Source: Jackrogersella multiformis (taxonomy: Eukaryota > Ascomycota > Sordariomycetes > Xylariales > Hypoxylaceae). Taken from it: a stretch of 64,000 nt of DNA. The position numbers and the translations under genes are program-made. The stretch lies in NCBI GenBank assembly GCA_902806575.1, contig CADCXD010000012.1:1-64000 (forward strand), given 5' to 3'. Of this stretch, positions 53,701 through 60,926 are shown piece by piece. The notes under the pieces were generated by a model. The model had not been told where the DNA came from. It made no database searches and was given only the letters and a program-made list of their open reading frames with translations. The first letter of the stretch is position 1, and each line of letters opens with the position of its first letter.

Positions 53701-56700
53701 GTGATAACTGATCTACCAATAGATACACAAATATAAATTAAGATCTTTTTGGCATATTCAGATACGAGAACATGGCTATTCACCTTCCAGCATTTGCGCA
53801 GGTTCTCCACTATGCAACCGTCATCTTGATTACCTCCAATGTATCATACCCCTGCAGTAAGGCAAAAAAGATGAGTCCATGACACGTCATCCTTATCATC
53901 AGCATTAATCTTATCCCCCCCTCGTCTATTGATGACGCGTCATCCTGTAACCTTAGGTCATATGAGATTTTCTAGCCTATCATTTTAGCTATCTCCTTAT
54001 CTTTTATTTATTTTCATTTAGGATAATCTGGTCTATTGAGTCATACTGAAAGGGACGGATGAAACCCTGTAGAATACCATGTATCTTGCTTAGAAATCCA
54101 ACGAAAACTTAGATGTAATCTAGATAAAGAAAAGTATATAAGGATGTAATATATTCTTTGTTTTCTCTTTCTTCACAGTCAATCATCAATCGCAAGTAAC
54201 TTCACACTATCACAACCAATCTATACTATTTCAATCTTCATAAAACTTTATCACGAAGCACAACTCTTGGAGTCTTATTTAAGTCACAACCTCACACAGA
54301 TATCATCCTACACTATGGCTTTTTCACCTAAAACCGGAGAATCTCATGTCGAATATTCCTTTAACCGTAATATACACAAGCAATACCCCAAGATAACGGG
54401 TGGAAAAGGAAATTACCTTTATACAAGCGATGGGCGCAAGGTGTTTGACGCATGTGGAGGTGCAGCTGTCTCTTGTCTTGGCTACCGACATGAAAGAGTC
54501 ATAAAAGCTGTAAATGAACAGTTAAATACCGGTACACCCTACCTTGCATCCGCATTTTGGGCCAGCCAAGTTGTCGAAGACTTGTGTAAGGAGCTCATAC
54601 AGGGAACGAATGGGAAAATGGCCAGAGTATACTTGACAGGTTCTGGCTCAGAGGCAAATGAGGCAGCCATTAAGCTGTCTCGCCAATATTTTTACGAAAA
54701 AGACAAGGAAACTCCTCGTGTCAATTTTATCGCCCGTGAAAATTCATATCACGGCAATACGATTGGTGCTTTAAGTGTCTCCGGGTTTATGACCCGTAGA
54801 CAACCTTATATTCCATTCCTCATGGATAATGTACACCACATTTCTTCATGCTATCCTTATCGTCAACGGAAAGAAGGTGAATCGGATGCTGCCTTCGTCG
54901 CCCGAAAAGCTACCGAACTCGAGGAAAAATTCCTCGAGTTAGGCCCAAACACAGTTATCGGCTTCATCGCAGAGCCTGTCGTCGGCGCCGCCCTTGGGTG
55001 TGTTCCATATGTACCTGGCTATCTTGGAGCCATGCGAGAAGTTTGCCACAAGTACGGTGCTCTTTTCATTCTGGACGAAGTAATGTGTGGCACGGGCCGT
55101 ACTGGTACTTTACACGCATGGCAGGCAGAGGATATTATTCCTGATATCCAAACCATAGCAAAAGGACTCGGAGGGGGATATCAACCTATCGCGGCCATGA
55201 TGATATCCGAGAAGGTCCTAAAGGTGATAAAGGAAGGAAGTGGACAGTTTACCCACGGGTTAACCTACCAGGCTATGCCTGTACAGGCAGCAGCTGCTCT
55301 GGAGGTTCAGCGAACCATCAGGGAGGAAAAGTTATTGGATAATGTCACCAAACAGGGTACACTATTAGAAAAACTTTTAAAAAATGTTCTAGGTGTACAT
55401 CCTAATGTTGGGGACATTAGGGGGCGGGGTCTTTTTTGGGGTATAGAGTTTGTAAAGGACAAAAGGACAAAAGAGCCTTTTGCTCCTCAAGTTGGCGTTT
55501 CTCAGATGATTCTAGAATTGGCCATCTCACCCCAATTCGACATGACCTTATTTCCTGGAGCTGGATCCGTGGATGGTATTCAGGGAGACCACATTATCCT
55601 TGCACCTCCATTCAACATCACCGATAAGGATGTGGAACATATTGTCATAGTGGTAGCATCTGTGATTAATAAAGTTTTTTCTAAAATGGCTGGTTGAAGA
55701 CCAGCCATTTTTTTTGAAGTTCCGGGCGCCGTAAAGCGGGTGGAACCTGGGCCGGAGGCCACACACTTCGTGTAGGGAGGGGGGGGGGGGTTCGCAAAAG
55801 TAAGTTCATTTGGTTTAAAGGAGCAAATATGAGGACTAAGAAAAAGGGATAATTCAGAATAAATTGTACTTGTTTATTGTAATTTTTTTATTAGTTATAC
55901 ATTTGAGGCAAACAATCGATGGTTACCTCATAAACTCATTTGTCCATATGGAAGAACATACAAACTTACTTACTAATAAATTACGAAGGATGCTTGCTCT
56001 AAAGCCAGCAAGCCTGTGTATCAATAAGCTAGAATAACTTTGAATTCGTATATTCTATTAGTTATATCAATCTAACTAAAAGTTCCGACTGTGCATTAAG
56101 CAGCATTTCAGCCACCCATAGTGACCCAGTCTGTCGCGATTATTTATATAACCGACGATCTTGAAATTTAAATTTCTTTGATCGTTTTCACTACATCGCC
56201 AAATAATCATATAGACTATTCTATATCCCCGTCAGGATATACCACTTTAATCTTTCTTTTTCTATAAAATTGCAGAATGATTATTACTAATGGGACTATG
56301 ATTTAATTTAAAAATAAAGTATGATAAATACACTATTTAGGAATAACCGAAAAATCTTTTACTATTCATTGCCTTTTTACTAATTTTTTTTCGGTATTTA
56401 AGGCCCTTCTAATCGTTTTTTCGTTACAATTTATAGATTTTGCTACATTTAAAATTGTAGAATATTCACCATAAATAGTATCATTAAGATTGTATAAAAT
56501 AACAGGTCTTGTATGTGCAATACATTTTTTCTTAGTGTCATCCAACATAGCAGGTCTGTTCAAAGCTTTCTCTCTAATTTTCTCTATTGTTTCTGGAGAA
56601 AGCTTTTTACCTCTGTTTAAACTACCTATCTTTTCCCGTCTTGCTTCACTATATAAATCTTGCATTTTTTGACGATCAACCTCAGTATGTTTATAGCCAA

Positions 56701-59700
56701 AACTAGATCCTGCTTCAGTTAAAATATTATAATTAGGTAATAACAGTTTTAAATATTTATCTTCTAAATCCAACAATTCTTTATTATTTTCTTTAGTAAC
56801 AACATTAGGATATAGTTCTAATACAATAAAAGCGAAATTTTTTAAATCATATTTTTTTACTGCCAATTTAACTATTTTGCTACCTCGAAAATAAATTAAA
56901 TGGTTACTGAATCTAGCAAAAAATCTGTTAGTTGAGGCAGAACCTATGTAATAATCTTTAGTTATTTTATTAACTATCATATATATACCACTTAAACCTT
57001 TAGTTTCATTTAATATTTGTTTTCGAATATTTTCTGAAACTAGGTTTTCATAAGTATACACAGGATTTAACCCTAATTCTTCCATTATTGTATTCAATCT
57101 TTCAAAACTAGTTTCAGCACAGCCACTTTTATTTAAACAAGGAGTTGTACTATATCTTCTTTTACTAAAATTGTTTAGGCGCAGCCCATATATTGACTTA
57201 TTATTTAATTTATTATACTTTATAATATGAATATTTACTGCGTAGTATGGGTGTGTTAATACCTTGCTTTTTCTAACTAACTTTTGTATAATATAATACA
57301 CCAAAATTAAAAAGATAAGGGCTACGCTATAAATACTTAAATTAAACCATTTTGGGCTATCAACATAACCCAAGAAAGCTGTACCCATCATAAGTATAAG
57401 TATAACTGTTCCTATGGCTCAAACTAATGTTCTTGGAGATCTATAAGATCCATAGTATATACCTCTACCTATGTGTAGATACACTAAAAAGAAGAAAGCT
57501 GAAGCTGTATTACTATGTAAGTAACGTACTAATCATCCATTAGAGACATCTCTCATAATATGCTCTATAGAATTAAATGCTTCTAATACATTAGGACTAT
57601 AGTGAACTAGAATAACTGCACTCTATTAGATGTCCATGATATAATGAATTATTATGGGCCAAATAAAGGAGGACTTGGGCGATTATTATCTAAATATGTA
57701 CTTAGAAATCCTCGGATTTCTATAGTGCTTAAGTTCTCTAAATCAGGTGAAATAGATATAGTATATTCCTCAAAGCCCGTAAAAATTTTTAGATAAAATA
57801 CAGATGAGAGAAGTAATCATGAAACTCTATTAGGTGAAACGAAATTAATACTAATATGGAATTCTTCGTCGTCCAACTGATCGGAACCCATCATATCATA
57901 TGATGCCTCAATATTAGGGATAGGCCGAGTATCATACATACAATATCTTACACTAGGCGTTAACCCAGGGCAATCCACAAGTAACCCCTCAATATTACTA
58001 TTTAACGCGTATAAACGCCTTAAATTAAATCCAGCAGGGTCATTTAGATCTATAATAGCTATATAAGAACAATTTCCCTTTTTTAGAAGAATAGGAGTTA
58101 AATCTAATACTATTTGCTTACGATTTTTTTGAGCTAGATGTAAGATAGCTAACAAAGTTAATATTATTAATCATAAGGTCAAATAATTCAAATCTAAACC
58201 TAATAGCTTCTTTATTAGAGCTATAATTTGGCCTATATTATCTATATTAATGCCATCAATGTCTATACCTAATCCTTCAACATCTACACCTAATCCTTCA
58301 ACATCTACACCTAATCCCTCCAAAATATCTTTTATAGTTATTTTAATTAATATATAGTGAAAATAGAAAACTTTTACTTTTAGAGTAGAAATTATCCCTT
58401 TCCCGAACCGTACGTGAAAGTTTCCCCTCATACGGCTCTCCACTTCATTAATGCTTGCTATAGATTTTTAAATCTGCTATCTGTCAAAGGTTGTTTCGTG
58501 ATTTCTGTGTTTTAACATATGGCAACGTCTGCAAAGGGGGGATTCTCTTACGATTGATTATTACCATCTGTCTATCTAAGTATGAAAGCTTAGGATTCAG
58601 GTCTTTCATCGCTCGTACATGATGCAATTCCACTCTGTAGTCTGAGTCACATATACTACATTTCAAGTTATCTAATGTAGCCGTAGATTTTTCTTGGTAC
58701 ATGGCTCCCACAATAGGAGATGCACTAATAAGAAATTTAAGGGTAATTTTATAACTAGGTTTGTTTGTATAGTGACTTTCCTTTCGGACCTGTCAAGCTT
58801 CCACCGAATTTTTTGTAAGTCTGAGCCATTGTACCTAAGCCGAATTTTGCTGCGAGTAGTTTGGCACAAGATTGTTTTAAAATGTATTCGACATAACTTG
58901 CCAGTCTACCATAATTGTGTACAAAGCTGTAAGAGTTTAGAAATCCTTTTAGCACCCTATTGTAACGCAGAATAATTTGATCGTGTTCATGTTGTATTCA
59001 AAGGAATTTAGGGTATGATTTTCCTTTTTTTATAAAACTAGAATCCGACAATTTCTTCCTTATTCTAACCATTGGGGCTTCAAGACGGATTCCTAATTTA
59101 TTACATCTTAGTCTTCTAGCCACCCCTAGTCCACTGTAATTTGTGTGATTTGATCTAGATATAAGTGTACCTAGAAATAAAGCTGATTCTGTATTCAGAT
59201 GAGTTAGCTTGGTTTTTGTTTCACTCAGGTTCAGTTCTAAGGAGGCACAGAATTCTTTTATCTTGCTTAGAATTTCTAAAGCTTCTATTCTTGATCCTCT
59301 GATACCAACTATTCAGTCGTCGGCGTATCTAACATAAGTTAATCTCTTGAAATCGTTAGACCCAAATTCAATAGATGGGGTTTTAGATCTTTGAGCAATA
59401 AACTTCCGTACTAGTTTCTTATTGTTGTCTTTTCTGGCTTTTAGAATATGATATTCGTAATATCTACTAATCTTGGTTCGAGGCGCTCTATCACCTTTGT
59501 AAAATTTACTTTTTAGTGATAATATGAACTCATCTAATTGATGTAGGAGGATATTTGCTAAGATCGGACACACAATGGATCCTTGAGGAGTACCAACAAT
59601 ATTGTTTTTATACGTTCTAAATTCAAAATAACCTACTTTAAGTGCTTTCCATATTAACTTAGTAAATCTTCTGTCAGATATCTTACTTTCGATCATTTGC

Positions 59701-60926
59701 ATGAGTTTGTGGTGTGATATCGAATCGAATAATTTAGCTAGGTATCCTTCTATTACTCACTGTACAGGTTGGAATTCCTGACTAGCTTGTCTCAACGCAG
59801 TATGGCAACCTTTATTGGGTCTAAAACCATGAGAGCAATCTTTGAACAAGGGTTCGTAGATGGCTTCTAATACTAATCTCATCACTTCTTGGACAATTTT
59901 ATCCATTGGTGATGCTATAGATAGAGATCTAGTTCCCCCTGATGCTTTAGGAATTTGGATTATACGAGATGGGGTAAATGTAAAATTTTCGTTTTTCAGA
60001 GATAGGGAAAGTTTCTCAATCTTACTTTTAGAGATTCCATCTAGAGTTTCCGGAGTGACACCAGGAGTCATATTTCCTGGATTACTTTTTATATTCTCAT
60101 AAGCATAGATCAACATATAAGGGTTATAAACGAGGCTGTATAATTCACGGTCAATAATTTGGTCTCGATTTGATTTCGATCTAACCGCAAGTTTATTCAA
60201 TTTGGATACTACGGTGGATTTTTCTTCCGTATCCCCTCCGGAGACGTAGGTCCTATTAAATAATAATGAAGCTACAACTCTTTCCTTTCACTTGGCATTA
60301 CCCAAGCCGTATATAGGTCTATTTTTACCTATCCAGGTACTATAGTTGTTCCGTTGCCAGTAGGAATTGCTTCCCTTAGGCAATCCTGTGTTCAACAACA
60401 ATGTTCGTACTTCTCCCTTAGATGCAATACCCATAACCTTGCTTGTTCTTTTTGAACAATCTGTATACTCTCCTTCTATAGAAGGTCATGCATTTCAAAC
60501 TTCTAAGAGTATAAGACACCTGTTGCCGACGAGTGCTTCCCATAGCTTGAGGACAGTGGTTATTGTTGTTCGACTAGTAAGAGTCTCATCATAGGAGAAA
60601 GATCTTGCGGATAATGTAAGTATCGGTTTGTCACAGTTCTCCGCTTTAGACTGGAATGCTAAGTTCAGCATGGAGTTTTCCCCAATACCTAATCCATATG
60701 ATCTATTCGCAATTAAAGGAACGAATGTGATTATAACACACGACATTGTGCTGTTACCACAGCGCACATGCATTGCTAATGTAACACCAGTTATAATTTG
60801 TATAATTAAACAAACAGCTAATAAAGACCCAAAATTTCATAAATAGCTAATGTTACTAGGTTCTGATGAATCGATAAGATAAGAATTTACCAATCTTAAT
60901 AAAGGATGACTTTTGAATATTCTCAT
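41702..60926 (-). CDS. cob: cytochrome b, 8 exons, C-terminal extension
   Basis: Cytochrome b is the haem-bearing core of complex III. Exons (5' to 3'): 60926-60768, 57601-57363, 55955-55925, 48228-48221, 46283-46231, 44900-44885, 43821-43709, 42690-41702. They total 1608 nt, 535 residues, with TGA as Trp; the exon 2/3 junction may shift by 1-2 nt. Landmarks: MRIFKSHPLLRLVNSYL, WNFGSLLAVCLIIQI, LPYGQMSLWGATVITNL, SAIPWIGNDVVEFIWGG, SVNNATLNRFFALHF, HDTAGSSNPLGVSGNYDR, NPMQTPPAIVPEWYLLPFY and LGAKHVESPFIEFGQ. The usual end of about 390 residues comes near LIENTLID. The frame then runs on for about 145 soluble residues to TAG at 41702. Exons of 8, 16 and 31 nt are flanked by group I introns. 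Confidence 0.92.
42691..43708 (-). mobile_element. cob intron 7 (group I)
   Basis: The intron lies between LIALHDTAG and SSNPLGVSG. The 3' part (42712-42800) holds the conserved segment shared with cox1 intron 8 (GACTGTACATTAAGC, CCAGTCTGTAGCG). Confidence 0.83.
42999..43708 (-). CDS. LAGLIDADG-2 homing endonuclease of cob intron 7
   Basis: The frame continues from exon 7 under code 4 and ends in TAA at 42999. The motifs are LLAGSLLGDCHAER and SLAVWICDDGGFKK, with the C-terminal VLPYIIPSMRYKLG typical of the LAGLIDADG-2 type. A Met near 43664 (MITKRQLHNKAK) could start a free protein. It looks intact. Confidence 0.84.
43822..44884 (-). mobile_element. cob intron 6 (group I)
   Basis: The intron separates the 16-nt exon (EFIWGGF) from SVNNATLNRFF. 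The cumulative exon length upstream is 506 nt, a known hot spot for cob introns. It ends with TATATG. Confidence 0.82.
43933..44841 (-). CDS. LAGLIDADG homing endonuclease of cob intron 6
   Basis: The frame is open from exon 6. The leader includes a membrane-like segment (LGIVYGLFLILILIISV), then YLVGLFEGDGFFSITK and WLVGFIEAEGCFSLYQ, the two motifs. TGA near 43996 is Trp and the true stop is TAA at 43933. It is intact. Confidence 0.87.
44901..46230 (-). mobile_element. cob intron 5 (group I)
   Basis: The intron separates IPWIGNDVVE from the 16-nt exon 6, at cumulative position 490, another known cob insertion site. A group I-like boundary signature (plus strand AATTAGACTATGTCTTA) lies at 44951-44967. 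Confidence 0.82.
45269..46156 (-). CDS. LAGLIDADG homing endonuclease of cob intron 5
   Basis: The 295-residue protein carries FLVGLIDGDGYIQISK and WIVGFTCSEGSFFIKS as catalytic motifs; the second has Ser-Glu in place of the usual Ala/Gly pair. It ends SRYSSLNYPQ with TAA at 45269. It is probably functional. Confidence 0.84.
46362..46428 (+). repeat. GC-rich composite GTTCCGGGCGCCGTAAAGCG
   Basis: The 60-bp composite ends in CACACACTTCGTGTAGG. It matches 55716-55792 nearly base for base and the inverted copy at 28920-28985. It lies just after the stop codon of the intron 4 endonuclease. Confidence 0.8.
46446..47754 (-). CDS. LAGLIDADG homing endonuclease with NUMOD tail (cob intron 4)
   Basis: The frame contains FVGLCEAESNFLIRIR and YLVGLLEGDGSFYLNK as the two motifs, each followed by the expected GCGRLNTE or LGSTTKLI turn. 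A C-terminal extension contains a NUMOD1-like unit (YFTSGISCAKFLHVSNDS). The frame is blocked from exon 4 by an in-frame stop. It remains open upstream through a GC-rich repeat at 47715-47748, so the real start is uncertain. The stop is at 46446. Confidence 0.82.
48664..48822 (+). repeat. mitochondrial GC mini-repeats at left edge of island
   Basis: CCCTACACGAAGTGTGTGGG is fused to GTAGGGGTCCCACAGG and a CACCGCCTAAGCGGCG stem, followed by GCGCAGCCACCCAGCTCG with CTACGCTACGTAGTCGCG. Each part recurs elsewhere in the mitochondrial introns. Confidence 0.78.
49203..49275 (+). repeat. mitochondrial GC mini-repeat inside island
   Basis: This is an almost exact second copy of the CCCTACACGAAGTGTGTGGG / GTAGGGGTCCCACAGG / CCGCCTACGCGGCG composite seen at 48664-48740. 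Confidence 0.78.
49385..49980 (+). repeat. duplicated upstream region, copy A (before GNAT gene)
   Basis: Blocks at 49385-49560, 49597-49725 and 49766-49812 and the TATA region match 53163-53335, 53447-53560, 53967-54010 and 54125-54150 in the same order. Copy A includes three tandem 18-bp units of GCCGAATACGAGATGATC (49597-49650). Confidence 0.8.
49966..49974 (+). promoter_or_regulatory. TATA-like element upstream of GNAT gene
   Basis: TATATAAAG lies 140 nt before the ATG at 50114, followed by a pyrimidine- and CA-rich leader. This is the layout of a nuclear RNA polymerase II promoter, not of a mitochondrial one. Confidence 0.5.
50114..51376 (+). CDS. GNAT-type N-acetyltransferase-like protein, internal duplication
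   Basis: The 420-residue protein is made of two related halves (about 25-215 and 225-415). Each has a start strand (LIYIIRPLFYPSDIEAYHSL; LIIRTPNIPSDVEAFYSLRK), a YGIF or FGIF strand followed by GREGELIGEGGV, a WPxLYY strand and a final GF/NF-C/GYICWR strand. Only the second half has a clear acetyl-CoA loop and helix (YWNYGYGTEFVKALIKFW) and the NVGSQKVLQKVGFEKYG motif of GNAT enzymes; the first half is degenerate there. The substrate is unknown. All Trp codons are TGG and the stop is TGA, so mitochondrial translation would read through it. This is typical of fungal nuclear GNAT genes. Confidence 0.82.
   Translation: MATTFSTTTEQIKKVSTTVPHFEKLEPIHTNHLIYIIRPLFYPSDIEAYHSLWKQPIIHLDQNKYNIDPRTDFSKTRDRLLRITKALPSHGIHYGIFNKEDGKEGELIGEGGVKISESSWPSLYYTFRKDKENSLPHFLFMLLNYWWSIPRKEKEIEVYSFSIPEDSLGILRPFELLCTETRPDDKENEGYLKKANFDPCGTLPNGNTYWRHTLDVTVSTTLPILENLSAPFYSSERLIIRTPNIPSDVEAFYSLRKQTEPMKLLGQIQPDKDSNQTRKALEHTQPGYTSVRFGIFLKEKDGREGELIGEGGVCAFKGGWPYLYYIFKEEYWNYGYGTEFVKALIKFWRSLPRKEAQIRVLYSSVDLRETPKVTEILEATTKPENVGSQKVLQKVGFEKYGEHTNTGYICWRYPPFQKKD
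51377..52000. other. spacer in island with GC mini-repeat at 51831-51876
   Basis: No convincing gene is present. A GCGCAGCTACCCAGCTCGCT element with TACGCTACGTAGTCGCGAAGG, identical in type to mitochondrial copies at 3173-3222 and 48776-48822, lies at 51831-51876. Confidence 0.65.
52001..52669 (-). CDS. hypothetical protein, two exons with 48-nt GT-AG intron
   Basis: Exon 1 (52669-52390) starts MHYGTTRCTSVWGDPP. Exon 2 (52341-52001) ends KLEFQYRSY. Joining at GTAAGT (52389) and ATTAG (52342) keeps the frame and gives 206 residues, reading WIETD-DESPFCSMSATD across the junction. Exon 1 is polar and low in structure. Exon 2 is basic and helical (KKRPHAKKLIRKLAKVFEEH), with KSWIETTHLTRKRAG echoing the exon 1 end. 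No family is recognised. Upstream exons cannot be excluded. A spliceosomal-type intron here supports nuclear origin. Confidence 0.6.
52342..52389 (-). other. putative spliceosomal intron (48 nt)
   Basis: The 5' site is GTAAGT and the 3' site TACTATTAG, both canonical. Length and AT content fit filamentous ascomycete nuclear introns. Removing it restores a continuous frame between two ORFs that are otherwise offset. A branch-like CTAAC lies unusually close to the 5' end; ATTAAT nearer the 3' end is the other candidate. Confidence 0.6.
52670..53162. other. intergenic spacer of island
   Basis: No ORF of note, RNA gene or GC mini-repeat is visible here. It separates the minus-strand gene from the second upstream repeat. 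Confidence 0.5.
53163..54150 (+). repeat. duplicated upstream region, copy B (before aminotransferase gene)
   Basis: This matches copy A (49385-49980) in blocks, for example 53163-53335 with GATATTTCATGAAAACAGG and CAATAAAAACTCTTTATGAC. It carries extra sequence between blocks. Both copies precede a plus-strand gene and end with a TATA-like element. Confidence 0.8.
54135..54143 (+). promoter_or_regulatory. TATA-like element upstream of aminotransferase gene
   Basis: TATATAAGG lies 172-180 nt before the preferred ATG at 54315, in the same setting (AGAAAAGTATATAAGGATG) as the element before the GNAT gene. Confidence 0.5.
54267..55697 (+). CDS. class-III PLP-dependent aminotransferase
   Basis: This is a fold-type I pyridoxal-phosphate enzyme of the class-III aminotransferase family (ornithine, GABA, omega-amino acid type). 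The substrate cannot be told from sequence. From the first ATG the protein has 476 residues; the second Met at 54315 (MAFSPKTGE) fits the family start better. Visible motifs: YLTGSGSEANEAAIKL (about 122-137, phosphate contact), NSYHGNTIGALS, LFILDEVMCGTGRTG with Asp270, and TIAKGLGGGYQPIAA with catalytic Lys299, then HGLTYQAMPVQ and GRGLFWGIEF. The length is complete. Trp is TGG and the stop is TGA, so the frame obeys the nuclear code. It is unlike anything expected in mtDNA. Confidence 0.92.
   Translation: MESYLSHNLTQISSYTMAFSPKTGESHVEYSFNRNIHKQYPKITGGKGNYLYTSDGRKVFDACGGAAVSCLGYRHERVIKAVNEQLNTGTPYLASAFWASQVVEDLCKELIQGTNGKMARVYLTGSGSEANEAAIKLSRQYFYEKDKETPRVNFIARENSYHGNTIGALSVSGFMTRRQPYIPFLMDNVHHISSCYPYRQRKEGESDAAFVARKATELEEKFLELGPNTVIGFIAEPVVGAALGCVPYVPGYLGAMREVCHKYGALFILDEVMCGTGRTGTLHAWQAEDIIPDIQTIAKGLGGGYQPIAAMMISEKVLKVIKEGSGQFTHGLTYQAMPVQAAAALEVQRTIREEKLLDNVTKQGTLLEKLLKNVLGVHPNVGDIRGRGLFWGIEFVKDKRTKEPFAPQVGVSQMILELAISPQFDMTLFPGAGSVDGIQGDHIILAPPFNITDKDVEHIVIVVASVINKVFSKMAG
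55716..55792 (+). repeat. GC-rich composite at right edge of island
   Basis: GTTCCGGGCGCCGTAAAGCG through CACACACTTCGTGTAGG, then a G run, starts 19 nt after the aminotransferase stop codon. It matches 46362-46428 in cob intron 4 and inverted 28920-28985 in cox1 intron 4. It marks the return to mitochondrial sequence. Confidence 0.82.
55956..57362 (-). mobile_element. cob intron 2 (group I)
   Basis: The intron lies between MMGTAFLGYV and LPYGQMSLWG. It has the conserved 3' segment (GACTGTGCATTAAGC, CCAGTCTGTCGCG) at 56087-56168 and a GIY-YIG ORF on the exon side. Confidence 0.82.
56333..57391 (-). CDS. GIY-YIG homing endonuclease fused to cob exon 2
   Basis: After exon residues MMGTAFLGYV and a membrane-like stretch (LSIYSVALIFLILVYYII) comes the domain SGIYMIVNKITKDYYIGSAS, Arg in FFARFSNHLIY and Glu in LDLEDKYLKLLLPNYN. 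NUMOD3-like (SFGYKHTEVDRQKMQ) and NUMOD1-like (VILYNLNDTIYGEYST) repeats follow. TGA at 56366-56368 is Trp and the true stop is TAG at 56333. It looks intact. Confidence 0.86.
57652..58356 (-). CDS. hypothetical ORF following group II domain VI, in frame with cob exon 1
   Basis: The 234-codon frame starts right after the proximal splice site TTTCAC and ends in TAA at 57652-57654. Joined to cob exon 1 it would give a chimera of 53 cytochrome b residues plus this protein. It begins YILIKITIKDILEGLGVDVE, with a 7-residue unit GLGVDVE repeated three times (a 21-bp tandem repeat). One membrane segment (LWLIILTLLAILHLA) and a soluble domain (SYIAIIDLNDPAGFNLRRLY, ASYDMMGSDQLDDEEFHI) follow, ending NNRPSPPLFGP. 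No endonuclease motif and no known family. Confidence 0.6.
58484..60767 (-). pseudogene. group II RT-maturase-HNH protein, inactivated (cob intron 1)
   Basis: RT landmarks NPGNMTPGVTPETLDG, SIASPMDKIVQEVM, HGFRPNKGCHTALR, VGTPQGSIVCPILAN and TYVRYADDWIVG are present. The first catalytic block reads VIEGYLAKLFDSISHH, with Tyr in place of the catalytic Asp seen in sister introns (IEGDIAKCFDS). The frame breaks after the X domain near 58755 (TAG in place of KPSYK). It breaks again in the HNH region near 58535-58545, where a six-C run shifts IPLCRRCHMLKH out of frame. Together these point to a dead protein, although run-length errors could explain the two frameshifts. Confidence 0.78.

Larger units (their letters stand above)
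48660..55792. other. nuclear-like DNA island inside cob intron 3
   Basis: The island has higher GC in its genes, TGG for Trp and TGA as a stop. It has TATA-like elements, a likely spliceosomal intron and ordinary metabolic genes, all unlike the surrounding DNA. Its ends coincide with mitochondrial GC-rich repeats (48664-48740 and 55716-55792), and further copies lie inside (48776-48822, 49203-49275, 51831-51876). The interior order is a GNAT-like gene (+), a split gene (-) and an aminotransferase gene (+). Confidence 0.8.
48229..55924 (-). mobile_element. cob intron 3 (group I) carrying a 7.1-kb nuclear-like insert
   Basis: The 5' part (55800-55924) follows the 31-nt exon 3. The 3' part (48229-48650) has the conserved segment GACTGTACATTAAGC / CCAGTCTGTAGCG at 48436-48515 and ends ACTTG before the 8-nt exon 4. 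No homing-endonuclease ORF is present. The space where one would lie is occupied by the insert. Confidence 0.75.
57602..60767 (-). mobile_element. cob intron 1 (group II) with displaced 3' splice site
   Basis: The intron starts GTGCGC after ITGVTLAMH. Domain V (GAGCCGTATGAGGGGAAACT) lies at 58405-58438. The normal 3' end would be TTTCAC at 58357-58359, 48 nt beyond it. The true next cob exon (YSPNVLEAFNS) starts only at 57601, after a second TTCAC. The 755 nt between are one open frame. Confidence 0.8.

Noticed and set aside
48660..55792. The island as a simple assembly chimera
   Set aside because: Not excluded, but less likely: mitochondrial mini-repeats lie inside it, and the two intron parts flanking it form one group I intron when joined. 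Read data are needed.
2498..60926. The window as a nuclear copy of mitochondrial DNA (NUMT)
   Set aside because: cox1 and cob assemble into complete in-frame genes under code 4 and many intron ORFs are intact, which a decaying nuclear copy of this size would not keep.
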